A stretch of 64,000 nucleotides of DNA from Terriglobales bacterium (GTDB lineage: Bacteria > Acidobacteriota > Terriglobia > Terriglobales > Acidobacteriaceae): positions 372,001 through 436,000 of the forward strand of contig JAOAPE010000003.1 in the NCBI GenBank assembly GCA_025462725.1, given 5' to 3'. Shown in pieces: positions 1 to 7,076 of this stretch. The position numbers were made by a program, and so were the translations under genes. The notes beneath the pieces were generated by a model. That model made no database searches. It had not been told where the DNA came from and was given only the letters and a program-made list of their open reading frames with translations. The first letter of the stretch is position 1. Each line of letters starts with the position of its first letter.

Positions 1-989
1 CAGACGATGGCGGCAAGACTTGGCACCAACCCGGAACACCGCCCGGCGCACCGCCACCCGAACCAGGCGCTATGCCAAAGGGCGAAAGCAACAAGTTCGT
101 TTATGACACATCTGCCGAGACCGGAAAACCGCTCACCACTCATCAGTTTTACGATGGCACCCAACATCCATGGGAGTTCAAGCGAGTCTGGCATCTGGAA
201 CCTTCGCTGACCGATCCGAGCGTTGTTTATGCGGGGATTGAAGATGCCGGGCTGTTTCGCTCGAATAACGGCGGAGAGAGCTGGCAAGAGCTTTCCGGAT
301 TGCGCGGCCACGGCACAGGTCCCCAATGGCAGCCGGGAGCGGGCGGACTGTGCTTGCATACGATCTTATTGGATCCGAAAAACCCACAACGGATATTCAT
401 AGCGATTTCTTCGGCGGGAGCATTTCGCACTGATGACGGCGGGAAAAGTTGGAAACCGATCAACCAAGGGCTGCGCTCGCAATACATTCCTGATCCGAAG
501 GCGGAGGTGGGACACTGCGTTCACCGGATCGCGATGCATCCTTCGAAGCCGAACACGTTGTTCATGCAGAAACATTGGGACGTGATGCGCAGCGATGATG
601 GCGGCGATCAATGGCGGGAAGTCAGCGGCGACCTGCCGACGGATTTTGGATTCGTAATTGACGTTCATGCGCATGAGCCGGAGACGATTTACGTTGTCCC
701 CATCAAGAGTGATTCGGAGCATTTTGTTCCGGATGGAAAGTTGCGCGTGTATAGAAGCAAGACCGGGGGAAACGAGTGGGAGGCGCTGACCAAAGGGCTG
801 CCGCAAAAAGATTGCTACGTGAATATCCTGCGCGATGCTATGGCAGTCGATTCCCTCGACAAGTGCGGCGTGTATTTCGGAACGACGGGCGGACAGGTAT
901 ACGCGTCGAATGATGCGGGCGACAGTTGGAATGCGATCGTCCGCGATCTGCCTGCGGTGCTTTCAGTCGAGGTGCAGACGCTGAAATGA
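1..989 (+). CDS. BNR/Asp-box repeat protein (sialidase/sortilin-like propeller), 5' partial
   Basis: The reading frame is open from the window edge (first full codon at base 3) to a TGA at 987-989, giving 328 visible residues; the start lies outside the window. At least six Asp-box motifs are visible ([44 protein letters not shown]), spaced as in a multi-bladed beta-propeller. Such proteins (BNR, VPS10/sortilin-like) are common in Acidobacteriota and are often annotated as exo-alpha-sialidase or glycosyl hydrolase, but the Asp box is structural and the catalytic Arg triad of true sialidases is not evident here. No membrane segment is seen in the visible part. The stop overlaps the start of the MoaD-like gene (ATGA), so the two are probably co-translated. 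Substrate unknown. Confidence 0.85.
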   Translation, partial: DDGGKTWHQPGTPPGAPPPEPGAMPKGESNKFVYDTSAETGKPLTTHQFYDGTQHPWEFKRVWHLEPSLTDPSVVYAGIEDAGLFRSNNGGESWQELSGLRGHGTGPQWQPGAGGLCLHTILLDPKNPQRIFIAISSAGAFRTDDGGKSWKPINQGLRSQYIPDPKAEVGHCVHRIAMHPSKPNTLFMQKHWDVMRSDDGGDQWREVSGDLPTDFGFVIDVHAHEPETIYVVPIKSDSEHFVPDGKLRVYRSKTGGNEWEALTKGLPQKDCYVNILRDAMAVDSLDKCGVYFGTTGGQVYASNDAGDSWNAIVRDLPAVLSVEVQTLK

Positions 990-1288
990 GTGCAATCAGG
1001 GTAGAGCTGCCGGCGCACCTGCGAAACTTGGCGAAGGTCGGCAGCGAGGTGCAGGTGGAAGTTGCGGGGCCAGTGACACAACGGTCCGTGATCGATGCGC
1101 TTGAAGCGAAGTATCCGATGCTGCACGGGACGATCCGCGATCATGTGACGAAAAAGCGCCGCGCGTTTATCAGGTTCTTCGCGTGCGGCGAGGATGTCTC
1201 GCATGATTCGCCGGATGCGGTGCTGCCGGATGCGATCGCGAACGCGAAGGAACCGTTGATGGTGATCGGCGCGGTTGCGGGCGGATGA
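986..1288 (+). CDS. MoaD/ThiS-family ubiquitin-like sulfur-carrier protein
   Basis: This 100-residue protein starts at the ATG at 986, inside the stop of the preceding BNR gene (ATGA overlap); longer versions from upstream codons would only overlap that gene further. Its size, beta-grasp-like pattern and C-terminal end AVAGG fit the MoaD/ThiS family, whose C-terminal Gly-Gly is adenylated and thiocarboxylated to deliver sulfur in molybdopterin or thiamine synthesis. No moaE, moeB, thiF or thiS partner lies next to it. The gene it is coupled to encodes a propeller protein, so it may not serve standard Moco synthesis. mobA, the only Moco gene in the window, is 50 kb away. Family assignment is good; the pathway is unknown. 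Confidence 0.8.
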   Translation: MSAIRVELPAHLRNLAKVGSEVQVEVAGPVTQRSVIDALEAKYPMLHGTIRDHVTKKRRAFIRFFACGEDVSHDSPDAVLPDAIANAKEPLMVIGAVAGG

Positions 1289-1380
1289 GCATTGCAGAGT
1301 AACGTCAAGATGCGACGCGGCAACAGGCATGTTGCCGCGTGAAAAAGGCAGTGCATCGAAGCGGCGTAGGAGCCATTTCG

Positions 1381-2034
1381 ATGAAAACTTTCGCGAGTCT
1401 TGCAATCCTACTCACACTGACAATCTCTTCGTTCGCGCAAAGCAGCGACCGCGGATTCACCGTGCACGCCGGAGGTGGATACACGCCGCTTGTTGGCCCG
1501 CTCTCGAAACGGCTCGACAACGGATGGAACTTCCAGGTTGGCGGCGGTTACATGTTGACGCCGCACTTTGGACTGGTGGGCGACTATCAGTACAACCGGT
1601 TGGGAGTTCCGCAATCGGTGCTGACCGGCTTAGCGGTCCCGGATGGAAGCGCGTGGGTGCACTCGTTGACGTTCGGGCCAGAGATACGCTTTGCGCCGAA
1701 CGGTAAGGTCGATCCGTATTTTATCGGTGGGCTGGGGTGGTATCGGCGGACGGTGGAGTTCACGCAACCGACCTTGTCACCTGCAACCGGCTTCGATCCA
1801 TTCTTCGGATTCTTCTTCCCTACCATCTCCGGCGAACATTGTGCTCGGGTCAATCACTCGCGATGGATTCGGCGGCAACGCGGGCTTGGGGCTGGCGTTC
1901 CGGATTCGCGAGTCGCGGACGCGAGTGTTCGTGGAAGGCAGATATCATTTCGCGTCCCATTCTCGGAACGATACACAGATTGGTTCCGTTTACCGCGGGA
2001 GTGCGATGGTGAGACTAAGCTCTTGATTCGTTGA
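1381..2034 (+). CDS. Outer-membrane beta-barrel protein with an apparent frameshift in the C-terminal third
   Basis: Start chosen at the ATG at 1381, where a clear signal peptide begins (MKTFASLAILLTLTISSFAQ, cleavage near residue 20); an upstream start at 1339 would bury it. Residues 21-150 alternate Gly/aromatic strands typical of small OmpW/OprF-like barrels (HAGGGYTPL, WNFQVGGGYML, PYFIGGLGWY). After about base 1830 the frame turns into Arg/Cys-rich sequence, while frame 2 carries the expected barrel continuation (GFGGNAGLGLAFRI, RVFVEGRYHF) ending in a TGA at 2024-2026. A single-base indel near 1825-1850, natural or a sequencing error, would restore one barrel of about 215 residues ending at 2026. 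Function beyond an outer-membrane barrel is unknown. Confidence 0.65.
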   Translation: MKTFASLAILLTLTISSFAQSSDRGFTVHAGGGYTPLVGPLSKRLDNGWNFQVGGGYMLTPHFGLVGDYQYNRLGVPQSVLTGLAVPDGSAWVHSLTFGPEIRFAPNGKVDPYFIGGLGWYRRTVEFTQPTLSPATGFDPFFGFFFPTISGEHCARVNHSRWIRRQRGLGAGVPDSRVADASVRGRQISFRVPFSERYTDWFRLPRECDGETKLLIR

Positions 2035-2371
2035 ATCGCGCGTAGCTGATCCAGACCAACAGCGCGAAGCATATCAAGGGCACGGCCGCTTGTTGCGCTG
2101 GTTGATGAATGACCGTGGTGTAAACGGCGCCGACCATGATCACGCTGAGGCATGCCGCGCCGAGCGCCCTGACGCGCGAGACGAGAAGTGCGATGCCGCC
2201 GAGCACTTCACAGACTCCGATGAATGTGGAGAACCAGGCAGGAAAGCCGATCTTTACGAACTCGGCGCCCATTTCCGGGCGATGCAGAAGTTTCATTCCG
2301 CCAGCAAACAAGAAAAGAGCAGCGAGTAAAGCGCTGACAATCCAGAGTGCGATGTTCATTCCCTTTGACAT
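2015..2371 (-). CDS. DoxX-family membrane protein
   Basis: A 118-residue protein of about four hydrophobic segments (INAL-type first helix, FIGVCEVLGGIALLV, LSVIMVGAVYTTVI, LICFALLVWISY). The GVCEVLGG motif and the overall pattern match the DoxX/DoxD-like family, integral membrane proteins linked loosely to thiosulfate:quinone oxidoreductase or redox stress. The open frame extends much further upstream, but the ATG at 2371 is preceded by AAAGGAAA about 8 bases away and gives the usual DoxX length. It ends 11 bases into the 3' end of the frameshifted barrel gene (convergent) and lies 19 bases downstream of the VOC gene, so the two probably form an operon. Confidence 0.8.
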   Translation of the reverse strand: MSKGMNIALWIVSALLAALFLFAGGMKLLHRPEMGAEFVKIGFPAWFSTFIGVCEVLGGIALLVSRVRALGAACLSVIMVGAVYTTVIHQPAQQAAVPLICFALLVWISYARFNESRA

Positions 2372-2390
2372 CCGTTGATTTCCTTTCAGG

Positions 2391-2765
2391 CTAACTGGGT
2401 TGTTGGTAGATACCGAAGATATTTCCCGCGGGATCAGAAAATCTGGCGGTGATCTCCGGGGCATCCATGCCGATGGGCTGAGTAATCTTGCCGCCATGGG
2501 CGACGATTGATTCGAGCGTCGCGGAGGCGCTGTCCACCATGATGTAGATGAGCACGCTGGGATTGTCTGAGGGCTTGCGTCCGCGGATCCAGATGCCGCT
2601 GACTTGGCCAACGCCGTCGTCGAATGTCGTAGAACCGTCACCGCGAGTGCGAATATTCCAACCGAAGACGTCTTTGTAGAAGGCGGCGGAACTCGGGATG
2701 TCATTGGACGGGATCTCGATGTAGCAGATCTTGCCGTTTCCGTAGTCTGGTTGAGGTGTTGCCAT
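2391..2765 (-). CDS. VOC-family (glyoxalase/bleomycin-resistance-like) protein
   Basis: A 124-residue single VOC domain. It opens with ICYIEIPSNDIPSSAAFYKDVF, the beta-alpha-beta start typical of the fold, and ends with the usual FSDPAGNIFGIYQ, where the family often places a metal-ligand Glu/Gln. Members include glyoxalase I, extradiol dioxygenases and drug-binding proteins; the substrate cannot be told from sequence. I prefer the ATG at 2765, which starts just before the domain; the alternative start at 2840 adds 25 residues unlike the family. Neither start has a strong Shine-Dalgarno. It is followed closely by the DoxX gene, a common pairing of stress-type small proteins. Confidence 0.8.
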   Translation of the reverse strand: MATPQPDYGNGKICYIEIPSNDIPSSAAFYKDVFGWNIRTRGDGSTTFDDGVGQVSGIWIRGRKPSDNPSVLIYIMVDSASATLESIVAHGGKITQPIGMDAPEITARFSDPAGNIFGIYQQPS

Positions 2766-2822
2766 TGAGTGGAGAGAGTAAGCGTTTTTGAGGTGTTCGT
2801 CTAGTTCGAAAAGCGCGATATC

Positions 2823-2909
2823 TTGAACCACCAAGGACACGAAGAAGCAAGGATTCGAACAAATGCATAGATTTTTCGACTCCGCTGCGCTTCGCTCAGG
2901 ATGACAAGG
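2823..2909. repeat. Two dispersed intergenic motifs (TTGAACCAC... and TTCGACT...)
   Basis: The gap between the DUF72 and VOC genes holds two short motifs that recur in the window. TTGAACCAC-AGGACAC begins at 2823 and recurs at 21249-21270. The second, from 2875 (TTCGACTCCGCTGCGCTTCG, then CTCAGGATGACAA), recurs at 6778-6810 with a few changes. Both copies of each lie between genes. They look like low-copy interspersed repeats; I see no ORF or transposase associated with them. Confidence 0.6.
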
Positions 2910-2927
2910 GCCGGCTGCGCAAAATGG

Positions 2928-3659
2928 TCAGGCAGTTTTTTGATCTAAGGAGGAGGCGAGGGCGCGGCGAAGTTTTACTGCATTGAGTGCGCCTTCGGGA
3001 GTTTCTTCGTGCTTGAAATAAGTGTAGATCGGGGAGATTGAAGTGGACGTGAACTGGTGGGCGAGTTCGTTGATGCGTCTCCTGGGATAGCTCTCGCGGC
3101 GGAATCGGTAATAGGAGAAGTCGGCGGTGACGATGTCTGGGGTGGTGAGTTCGGCTTCGCCTTCAGTGACGCAGATCGCGGTGTTGTTGTCTTTGAGAAC
3201 GTTGTAGATGTTGTCGTCGAGCCACGTCGGGTTGCGGAATTCAACCGCGTATTGCGCGCCGGGAGGAAGTGTGGCGAGGAAGTCATTCAGGAGAGGCGCG
3301 TCGGCCTTCATGTTGTGCGGTAGCTGGATGAGGATGGCGCCAATCTTTTTGGCTGTCCAAAAGGGTTCGAGCGAGGCGAAGAAACTTTTGATGTTGGGCT
3401 CGACGTTGCGAAGGCGTCTGAAGTGAGTGATGGCCTGATGCATCTTGAAAGTGAAGAGGAAATCAGGCGGAGTGGTGACGAGCCAGGATTCGGCAGTGCT
3501 TGATTTTAATAAGCTGCGGAAGGTGAAATTGACTTCCACGCTGTTCAGTTGACTGGCGTAGTAGGCGAGGAAATCTTTGGTGCGGACTTCTTTAGGGTAG
3601 AAGTCGGGCTTCCATGAGGGGTAGGCCCATCCTGAGGTGCCGGTGTAAATCGCGCACAT
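2928..3659 (-). CDS. DUF72-family protein (YecE-like)
   Basis: A 243-residue protein starting YTGTSGWAYPSW, the diagnostic start of DUF72, a TIM-barrel-like family of unknown biochemical role. Further matches are FTFKMHQAITH (strand with conserved Lys), the QLPHNM segment, and AVEFRNPTWL in the middle. The first in-frame initiator is a TTG at 3662; the ATG at 3659 is one codon inside and is preferred. The protein has no signal peptide. DUF72 genes often lie near DNA-repair or helicase genes, and here the next gene upstream on the same strand is a LigD-type polymerase 75 bases away. That is a contextual hint only. Confidence 0.85.
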   Translation of the reverse strand: MCAIYTGTSGWAYPSWKPDFYPKEVRTKDFLAYYASQLNSVEVNFTFRSLLKSSTAESWLVTTPPDFLFTFKMHQAITHFRRLRNVEPNIKSFFASLEPFWTAKKIGAILIQLPHNMKADAPLLNDFLATLPPGAQYAVEFRNPTWLDDNIYNVLKDNNTAICVTEGEAELTTPDIVTADFSYYRFRRESYPRRRINELAHQFTSTSISPIYTYFKHEETPEGALNAVKLRRALASSLDQKTA

Positions 3660-3733
3660 CAAGTGATTCTACCGCGCAGGCTCGGAGGCGCGGAGGAAAG
3701 CTGATTCTTGGCTTCGCTTAAACTTACAACTTG

Positions 3734-4852
3734 TCATTTCACTTTTGCCTTCGAGCGTGCGGGTGCTCTGCGCGGTGACTTCGATGGAGCGCTCGCAGGG
3801 TCAGTGGAGGCGGAGGCTTCCGCGGCCGAGCGTTTTGGTTGGGAGTTGGGGCGTATGGCATCAGACTCGGGGCGTTTGGCTGGAGGCGAAGCTGTTTTGG
3901 GCGCGTAGTGCTGGTAGTGCTCGGCCAGTTCGGCGGGCATCGCTTTTGCTTTTGGAAGCTGCTGCCTGAGTGTAAGGACGGGGGCGAAAAGGTCATCGTG
4001 TTTGGCGAAGCGTTCGAGAACCTGGTCAGAGGTGAAGACGAGCAGATCGGGATCTTTTTTAGCCAAGCAGTGCTCTACCTCTTCCCACTTCACCGGTGTG
4101 GAGACTTTGGGTCGCTCTTTTGCCCGGAGTGAGTAAACGTTGACGGTTGTCTTGTGGTCGTCGTTCTGGCTCCAGTCGACGAATATTTTTCCGGTGCGCA
4201 GGGCTTTCTTCATGTCAGAGACGATGAGGTTGGGATGTCGGTCTTCGAGGACGCGGGCAACGGCGTGAGCAAACGGCTTCGTGACGTCGTACGTAACGGG
4301 CGTGTTAAGCGGCACGTAGATTTGCAATCCCTTGGAGCCGGAGGTCTTGGGGAAACATTCCAATCCGAAGCCTTCAAACATCTCGCGGAGCCAGAGGCCG
4401 ACTTGGCAGCAAAGGACGATGTCGGCGGGCGGGCCGGGGTCAAGATCAAAGACCAGCATTGTCGGTCGCATGACATCTTTGGCGAGCGAGAGCGATGTGT
4501 GGAGTTCGAGGTCGGCGAGATTCGCGGCCCATACTAAGGTGGGCAGATCCTGAATGAGGCAGTAATCCATGAACTCGTTGCGGCCTTCGCTCCACACGGG
4601 CGCGGTGTTGACCCATTCCGGGCGATGGCTGGGGCAAGATTTTTCGTAGAAGAACATGCCGTTCACGCCTTCGGGGTATCGCTTCATGGTTAGTGGGCGG
4701 TTCTTCAAGTGCGGAATCAATGCGGGAGCGATGCGCACGTAGTAGTCGATGACTTGTCCCTTGGTGAAGCCGGCCAGGGGATACATGATCTTGTCGAGGT
4801 TCGAAAGCTTGAGTTTGCGTCCGTTGATGTCGACCAGCGCAGCTTTGGCCAT
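3734..4852 (-). CDS. Stand-alone LigD-type primase-polymerase (NHEJ polymerase domain)
   Basis: A 372-residue protein matching the polymerase module of LigD (archaeo-eukaryotic primase fold), which fills gaps during Ku-dependent end joining. Visible marks are the N-terminal LSNLDKIMYP, FFYEKSCPSHRPEWV, the metal-binding VFDLDPG (DxD), SGSKGLQIYVPL, and VDWSQND with the third carboxylate. Where Pseudomonas LigD has His in KGLH this protein has Gln. The ligase and phosphoesterase modules are absent. The last 70 residues are a Pro/Ala/Lys/Arg-rich tail. The frame is open up to 5218, but the ATG at 4852 has GGAGGA 10 bases upstream and begins at the domain edge. No ku gene is in the window. It is divergent from the nucleotidyltransferase gene. 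Confidence 0.9.
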   Translation of the reverse strand: MAKAALVDINGRKLKLSNLDKIMYPLAGFTKGQVIDYYVRIAPALIPHLKNRPLTMKRYPEGVNGMFFYEKSCPSHRPEWVNTAPVWSEGRNEFMDYCLIQDLPTLVWAANLADLELHTSLSLAKDVMRPTMLVFDLDPGPPADIVLCCQVGLWLREMFEGFGLECFPKTSGSKGLQIYVPLNTPVTYDVTKPFAHAVARVLEDRHPNLIVSDMKKALRTGKIFVDWSQNDDHKTTVNVYSLRAKERPKVSTPVKWEEVEHCLAKKDPDLLVFTSDQVLERFAKHDDLFAPVLTLRQQLPKAKAMPAELAEHYQHYAPKTASPPAKRPESDAIRPNSQPKRSAAEASASTDPASAPSKSPRRAPARSKAKVK

Positions 4853-4862
4853 GACTCCGAGT

Positions 4863-4868
4863 TCCTCC
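4863..4868 (-). promoter_or_regulatory. Shine-Dalgarno that fixes the start of the LigD-type polymerase
   Basis: GGAGGA on the minus strand, ten bases before the ATG at 4852. It settles the start, because the same frame has no stop for another 366 bases upstream. Confidence 0.75.
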
Positions 4869-4982
4869 GCAATAGATTGGGATGCAAAATGAGGGCTGTG
4901 GATGGGATGGATTGCGCATCTTTCGCCTGAGTGTCCACAACGCTTGGCTCTGGATTTACATCCAATGACTGCCCGGTAAAAG

Positions 4983-5852
4983 ATGATGGAGAAGCGAACA
5001 GAAATCCGAAGGCGGGAAGACTCAACTAGGGTGTGCATCAGCAGTTCTACGCCGCCGCAATTCGCTCCAGACCAAGAGGGACTCTTCCGCAAAGCCCTGG
5101 AATTGATGATGCGGCACAACGTGCCGTTTGCTGTCTCGGGGGCATTTGCGCTGCATGAACACACGGGAATCTGGCGGGACACCAAAGACCTCGACCTATT
5201 TCTTCCGACCGCAGCCATGCAGCCCGCGCTAAAGCACTTTCAAGATGCGGGATTCGAGACGGAATTGCGCGATCCTATCTGGTTGGGAAAAGCGTGGCGC
5301 AATGGCTACTTCGTTGACCTGATCACGGGCATGAGCAATGCGGTGATCCAAGTGGATGAATCTTGGATCGAGCGATCGCAGCGTGCAGAAGTTTTGGGAA
5401 TCTCAACGAGGGTGCTGGCCGCGGAAGAGCTGATCGCGTCGAAAATCTTTGTGACCCGGCGCGAGAGGTTCGATGGCGCTGACGTGGCGCATGTAATCTA
5501 CGCGACCCGCGATACTTTGGATTGGAACCGGATATTCGAACTGATCGGCGATCACTGGGAGATGCTGCTGTGGTCGCTCATTTTCTATCGTTATATATAT
5601 CCGCGCAATGCAAATGACGTCCCGCGTCATGTTTGGCACTCGCTACTAGAAAAGTTCAAGCACAACCTGACGGATCCGAACCTGGACGCGCCGTTCCGGG
5701 GCACGCTGATCGACGAGAACATGTTTGCCATTGATGTCCACGAGTGGGGCATGGAAAACGAGATTGAGCGATACAGGAAAGAGCATCAAGAAGCCCACGG
5801 CACTTCCGTCGAAGATAAAGCTGACGCCTCTGCCGGAAAACCGGCGGCGTAG
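4983..5852 (+). CDS. Minimal nucleotidyltransferase-fold protein
   Basis: A 289-residue protein. VSGAFALHEHTG followed by KDLDLFL fits the hG[GS]...[DE]h[DE] signature of the DNA polymerase beta-type nucleotidyltransferase superfamily, with the acidic pair at DLD; a later helix (VLAAEELIASKIF) matches the C-terminal part of these enzymes. Families of this type include AbiEii-like toxins and stand-alone enzymes; no cognate AbiEi-like antitoxin is next to it. Starts at 4983 or 4986 are possible, and a GTG near 5029 would remove a poorly conserved 15-residue extension. It is followed after three bases by the metallophosphoesterase gene, so the two are probably one operon. Substrate unknown. Confidence 0.75.
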   Translation: MMEKRTEIRRREDSTRVCISSSTPPQFAPDQEGLFRKALELMMRHNVPFAVSGAFALHEHTGIWRDTKDLDLFLPTAAMQPALKHFQDAGFETELRDPIWLGKAWRNGYFVDLITGMSNAVIQVDESWIERSQRAEVLGISTRVLAAEELIASKIFVTRRERFDGADVAHVIYATRDTLDWNRIFELIGDHWEMLLWSLIFYRYIYPRNANDVPRHVWHSLLEKFKHNLTDPNLDAPFRGTLIDENMFAIDVHEWGMENEIERYRKEHQEAHGTSVEDKADASAGKPAA

Positions 5853-5855
5853 AGA

Positions 5856-6563
5856 ATGAGAATCGCCGCCACAGCCGACCTGCATTTCACTCCGCAAAGC
5901 TACGATCACATCCGGGAAGCGATGTCCAAGGTGCGTGATGAAGCTGACGTGCTCATCCTTGCGGGAGACCTGACCAATTTCGGCAAGGCTGATGAAATGC
6001 GGTCATTGCTGAATGCGCTGGTGCGGCTGCGGATTCCAATCATCGCCGTGCTCGGCAATCACGATTACGAAAGCAATGAAGAACAGCAGTTGATGCGGCT
6101 GATGGTGGACGAAGGAATCAAAGTCCTGGATGGCAGCAGCTACGAACGCGACGGAGTGGGATTCGCGGGAGTGAAGGGATTCTTCGGCGGATACGGACGC
6201 GGAGCGTTGACGGCGTTTGGCGAACCGGAAGTCAAAGCGTTTGTTCAAGCGGGTATCAATGAAGCGGTGAAGCTGGAAAAAGCGCTGGCGCAGTTGCGAA
6301 CGGAGAAGCGGATTGTGGTGACGCATTATTCGCCGATCAAGGACACGGTGGTGGGAGAGCCTGCGGAGATATATCCATATTTGGGAAGTTCACGGTTGTC
6401 AGAAGTGATTGATAGGTTCGGCGCGATGCTTGTGGTGCATGGGCATGCGCATCATGGGAGCCTCGAGGGAAAGACCACAGGGGGAATCCCGGTGTATAAC
6501 GTGGCGCTTCCGATATTGCAGTGTCAGCCGGAAGCGAAGGTTTATAGGGTGTTTGAGGTTTAA
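5856..6563 (+). CDS. Metallophosphoesterase (calcineurin-like)
   Basis: A 235-residue enzyme with the full set of calcineurin-like metal motifs in order: DLH at residues 8-10, GDLTN, GNHDY, THYSPIKD and HGHAHHG. It has no signal peptide, so it should act in the cytoplasm on a phosphomonoester or phosphodiester. The length and the compact core resemble single-domain Icc/YfcE-type enzymes. Its start lies three bases after the nucleotidyltransferase stop, suggesting translational coupling; a transferase-hydrolase pair might add and remove a nucleotidyl group, but that is speculation. The stop is followed at once by a heptamer repeat array. Confidence 0.88.
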   Translation: MRIAATADLHFTPQSYDHIREAMSKVRDEADVLILAGDLTNFGKADEMRSLLNALVRLRIPIIAVLGNHDYESNEEQQLMRLMVDEGIKVLDGSSYERDGVGFAGVKGFFGGYGRGALTAFGEPEVKAFVQAGINEAVKLEKALAQLRTEKRIVVTHYSPIKDTVVGEPAEIYPYLGSSRLSEVIDRFGAMLVVHGHAHHGSLEGKTTGGIPVYNVALPILQCQPEAKVYRVFEV

Positions 6564-6565
6564 AG

Positions 6566-6690
6566 GCAGTGGCAAGTGGTTAGTGGATAGTGGTCAGTAG
6601 TCAGTAGTCAGTAGTCAGTAGTCAGTAGTCAGTAGTCAGTAGTCAGTAGTCAGTAGTCAGTAGTCAGTAGTCAGTAGTCAGTAGTCAGTA
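6566..6690. repeat. Tandem heptanucleotide array, about 18 units
   Basis: Perfectly phased 7-base units run from three bases after the metallophosphoesterase stop. The first four are diverged (GCAGTGG, CAAGTGG, TTAGTGG, ATAGTGG); then TCAGTAG is repeated 13 times, with a final unit one base short. There are no spacers, so it is not a CRISPR array. The same unit occurs again at 29675-29695. The pattern of a clean core with decayed copies on one side suggests expansion by slippage. Confidence 0.95.
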
Positions 6691-6691
6691 C

Positions 6692-6733
6692 GCGGGGCTG
6701 AAGCCCCGCTTCTACCTGTTGCCGCTTCGCGGC
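6692..6733. repeat. Pair of GC-rich hairpins next to the heptamer array
   Basis: GCGGGGCTGAAGCCCCGC at 6692-6709 forms a strong hairpin, and GCCGCTTCGCGGC at 6721-6733 forms a second. Neither is followed by a T-run, so they do not look like standard intrinsic terminators. They resemble REP-type intergenic palindromes. Confidence 0.6.
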
Positions 6734-7076
6734 AGATTGAAGGGCTCATACGTCTGTCATGCAGAGTGTAGGGGGCCTTCGACTTCGCTGCGCTCCGCTC
6801 AGGATGACAAGTCGGAGTGGAGACGCCCGGTGAGGCGCTCTGGATGACAACCTGTCCTGCGCATCGCTTGCTAGGCATGTTCTAAGGGACTGAAACCTTT
6901 TCAGTTCCGGTTCGTCCAACGGATACGCCGTATTTCCTGAAGAATCATGCTTGCGGGTTTGACATGGCTGCGAGCGCAGGCGTAGGTTTTTAGGGAGTGC
7001 CGCGAGCAACATACGCGTTTAAGGGCCTGATAATCCTCACAAATCCTCATTTTTCGTTTCCCCCGGAGGTCACAGA

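Larger units (their letters stand above)
6564..7076. other. Repeat-rich 513-base intergenic region
   Basis: No gene is supported here. It holds the heptamer array (6566-6690), two GC-rich hairpins directly after it (6692-6709 and 6721-6733), a second copy of the TTCGACT/CTCAGGATGACA motif (6778-6810), and then about 250 bases with no recognised feature before the M16 peptidase. The ribosome-binding site of that gene is a GGAGG at about 7064-7068. Short ORFs on the minus strand run through the repeats and look spurious. Confidence 0.7.

Noticed and set aside
4853-5218. N-terminal extension of the LigD-type polymerase to 5218
   Set aside because: The open frame lies antisense to the nucleotidyltransferase gene, the extra sequence is unlike the family, and a strong Shine-Dalgarno marks the start at 4852.
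6566-6690. CRISPR array
   Set aside because: Units are seven bases long and directly adjacent; there are no spacers and no cas genes in the window.
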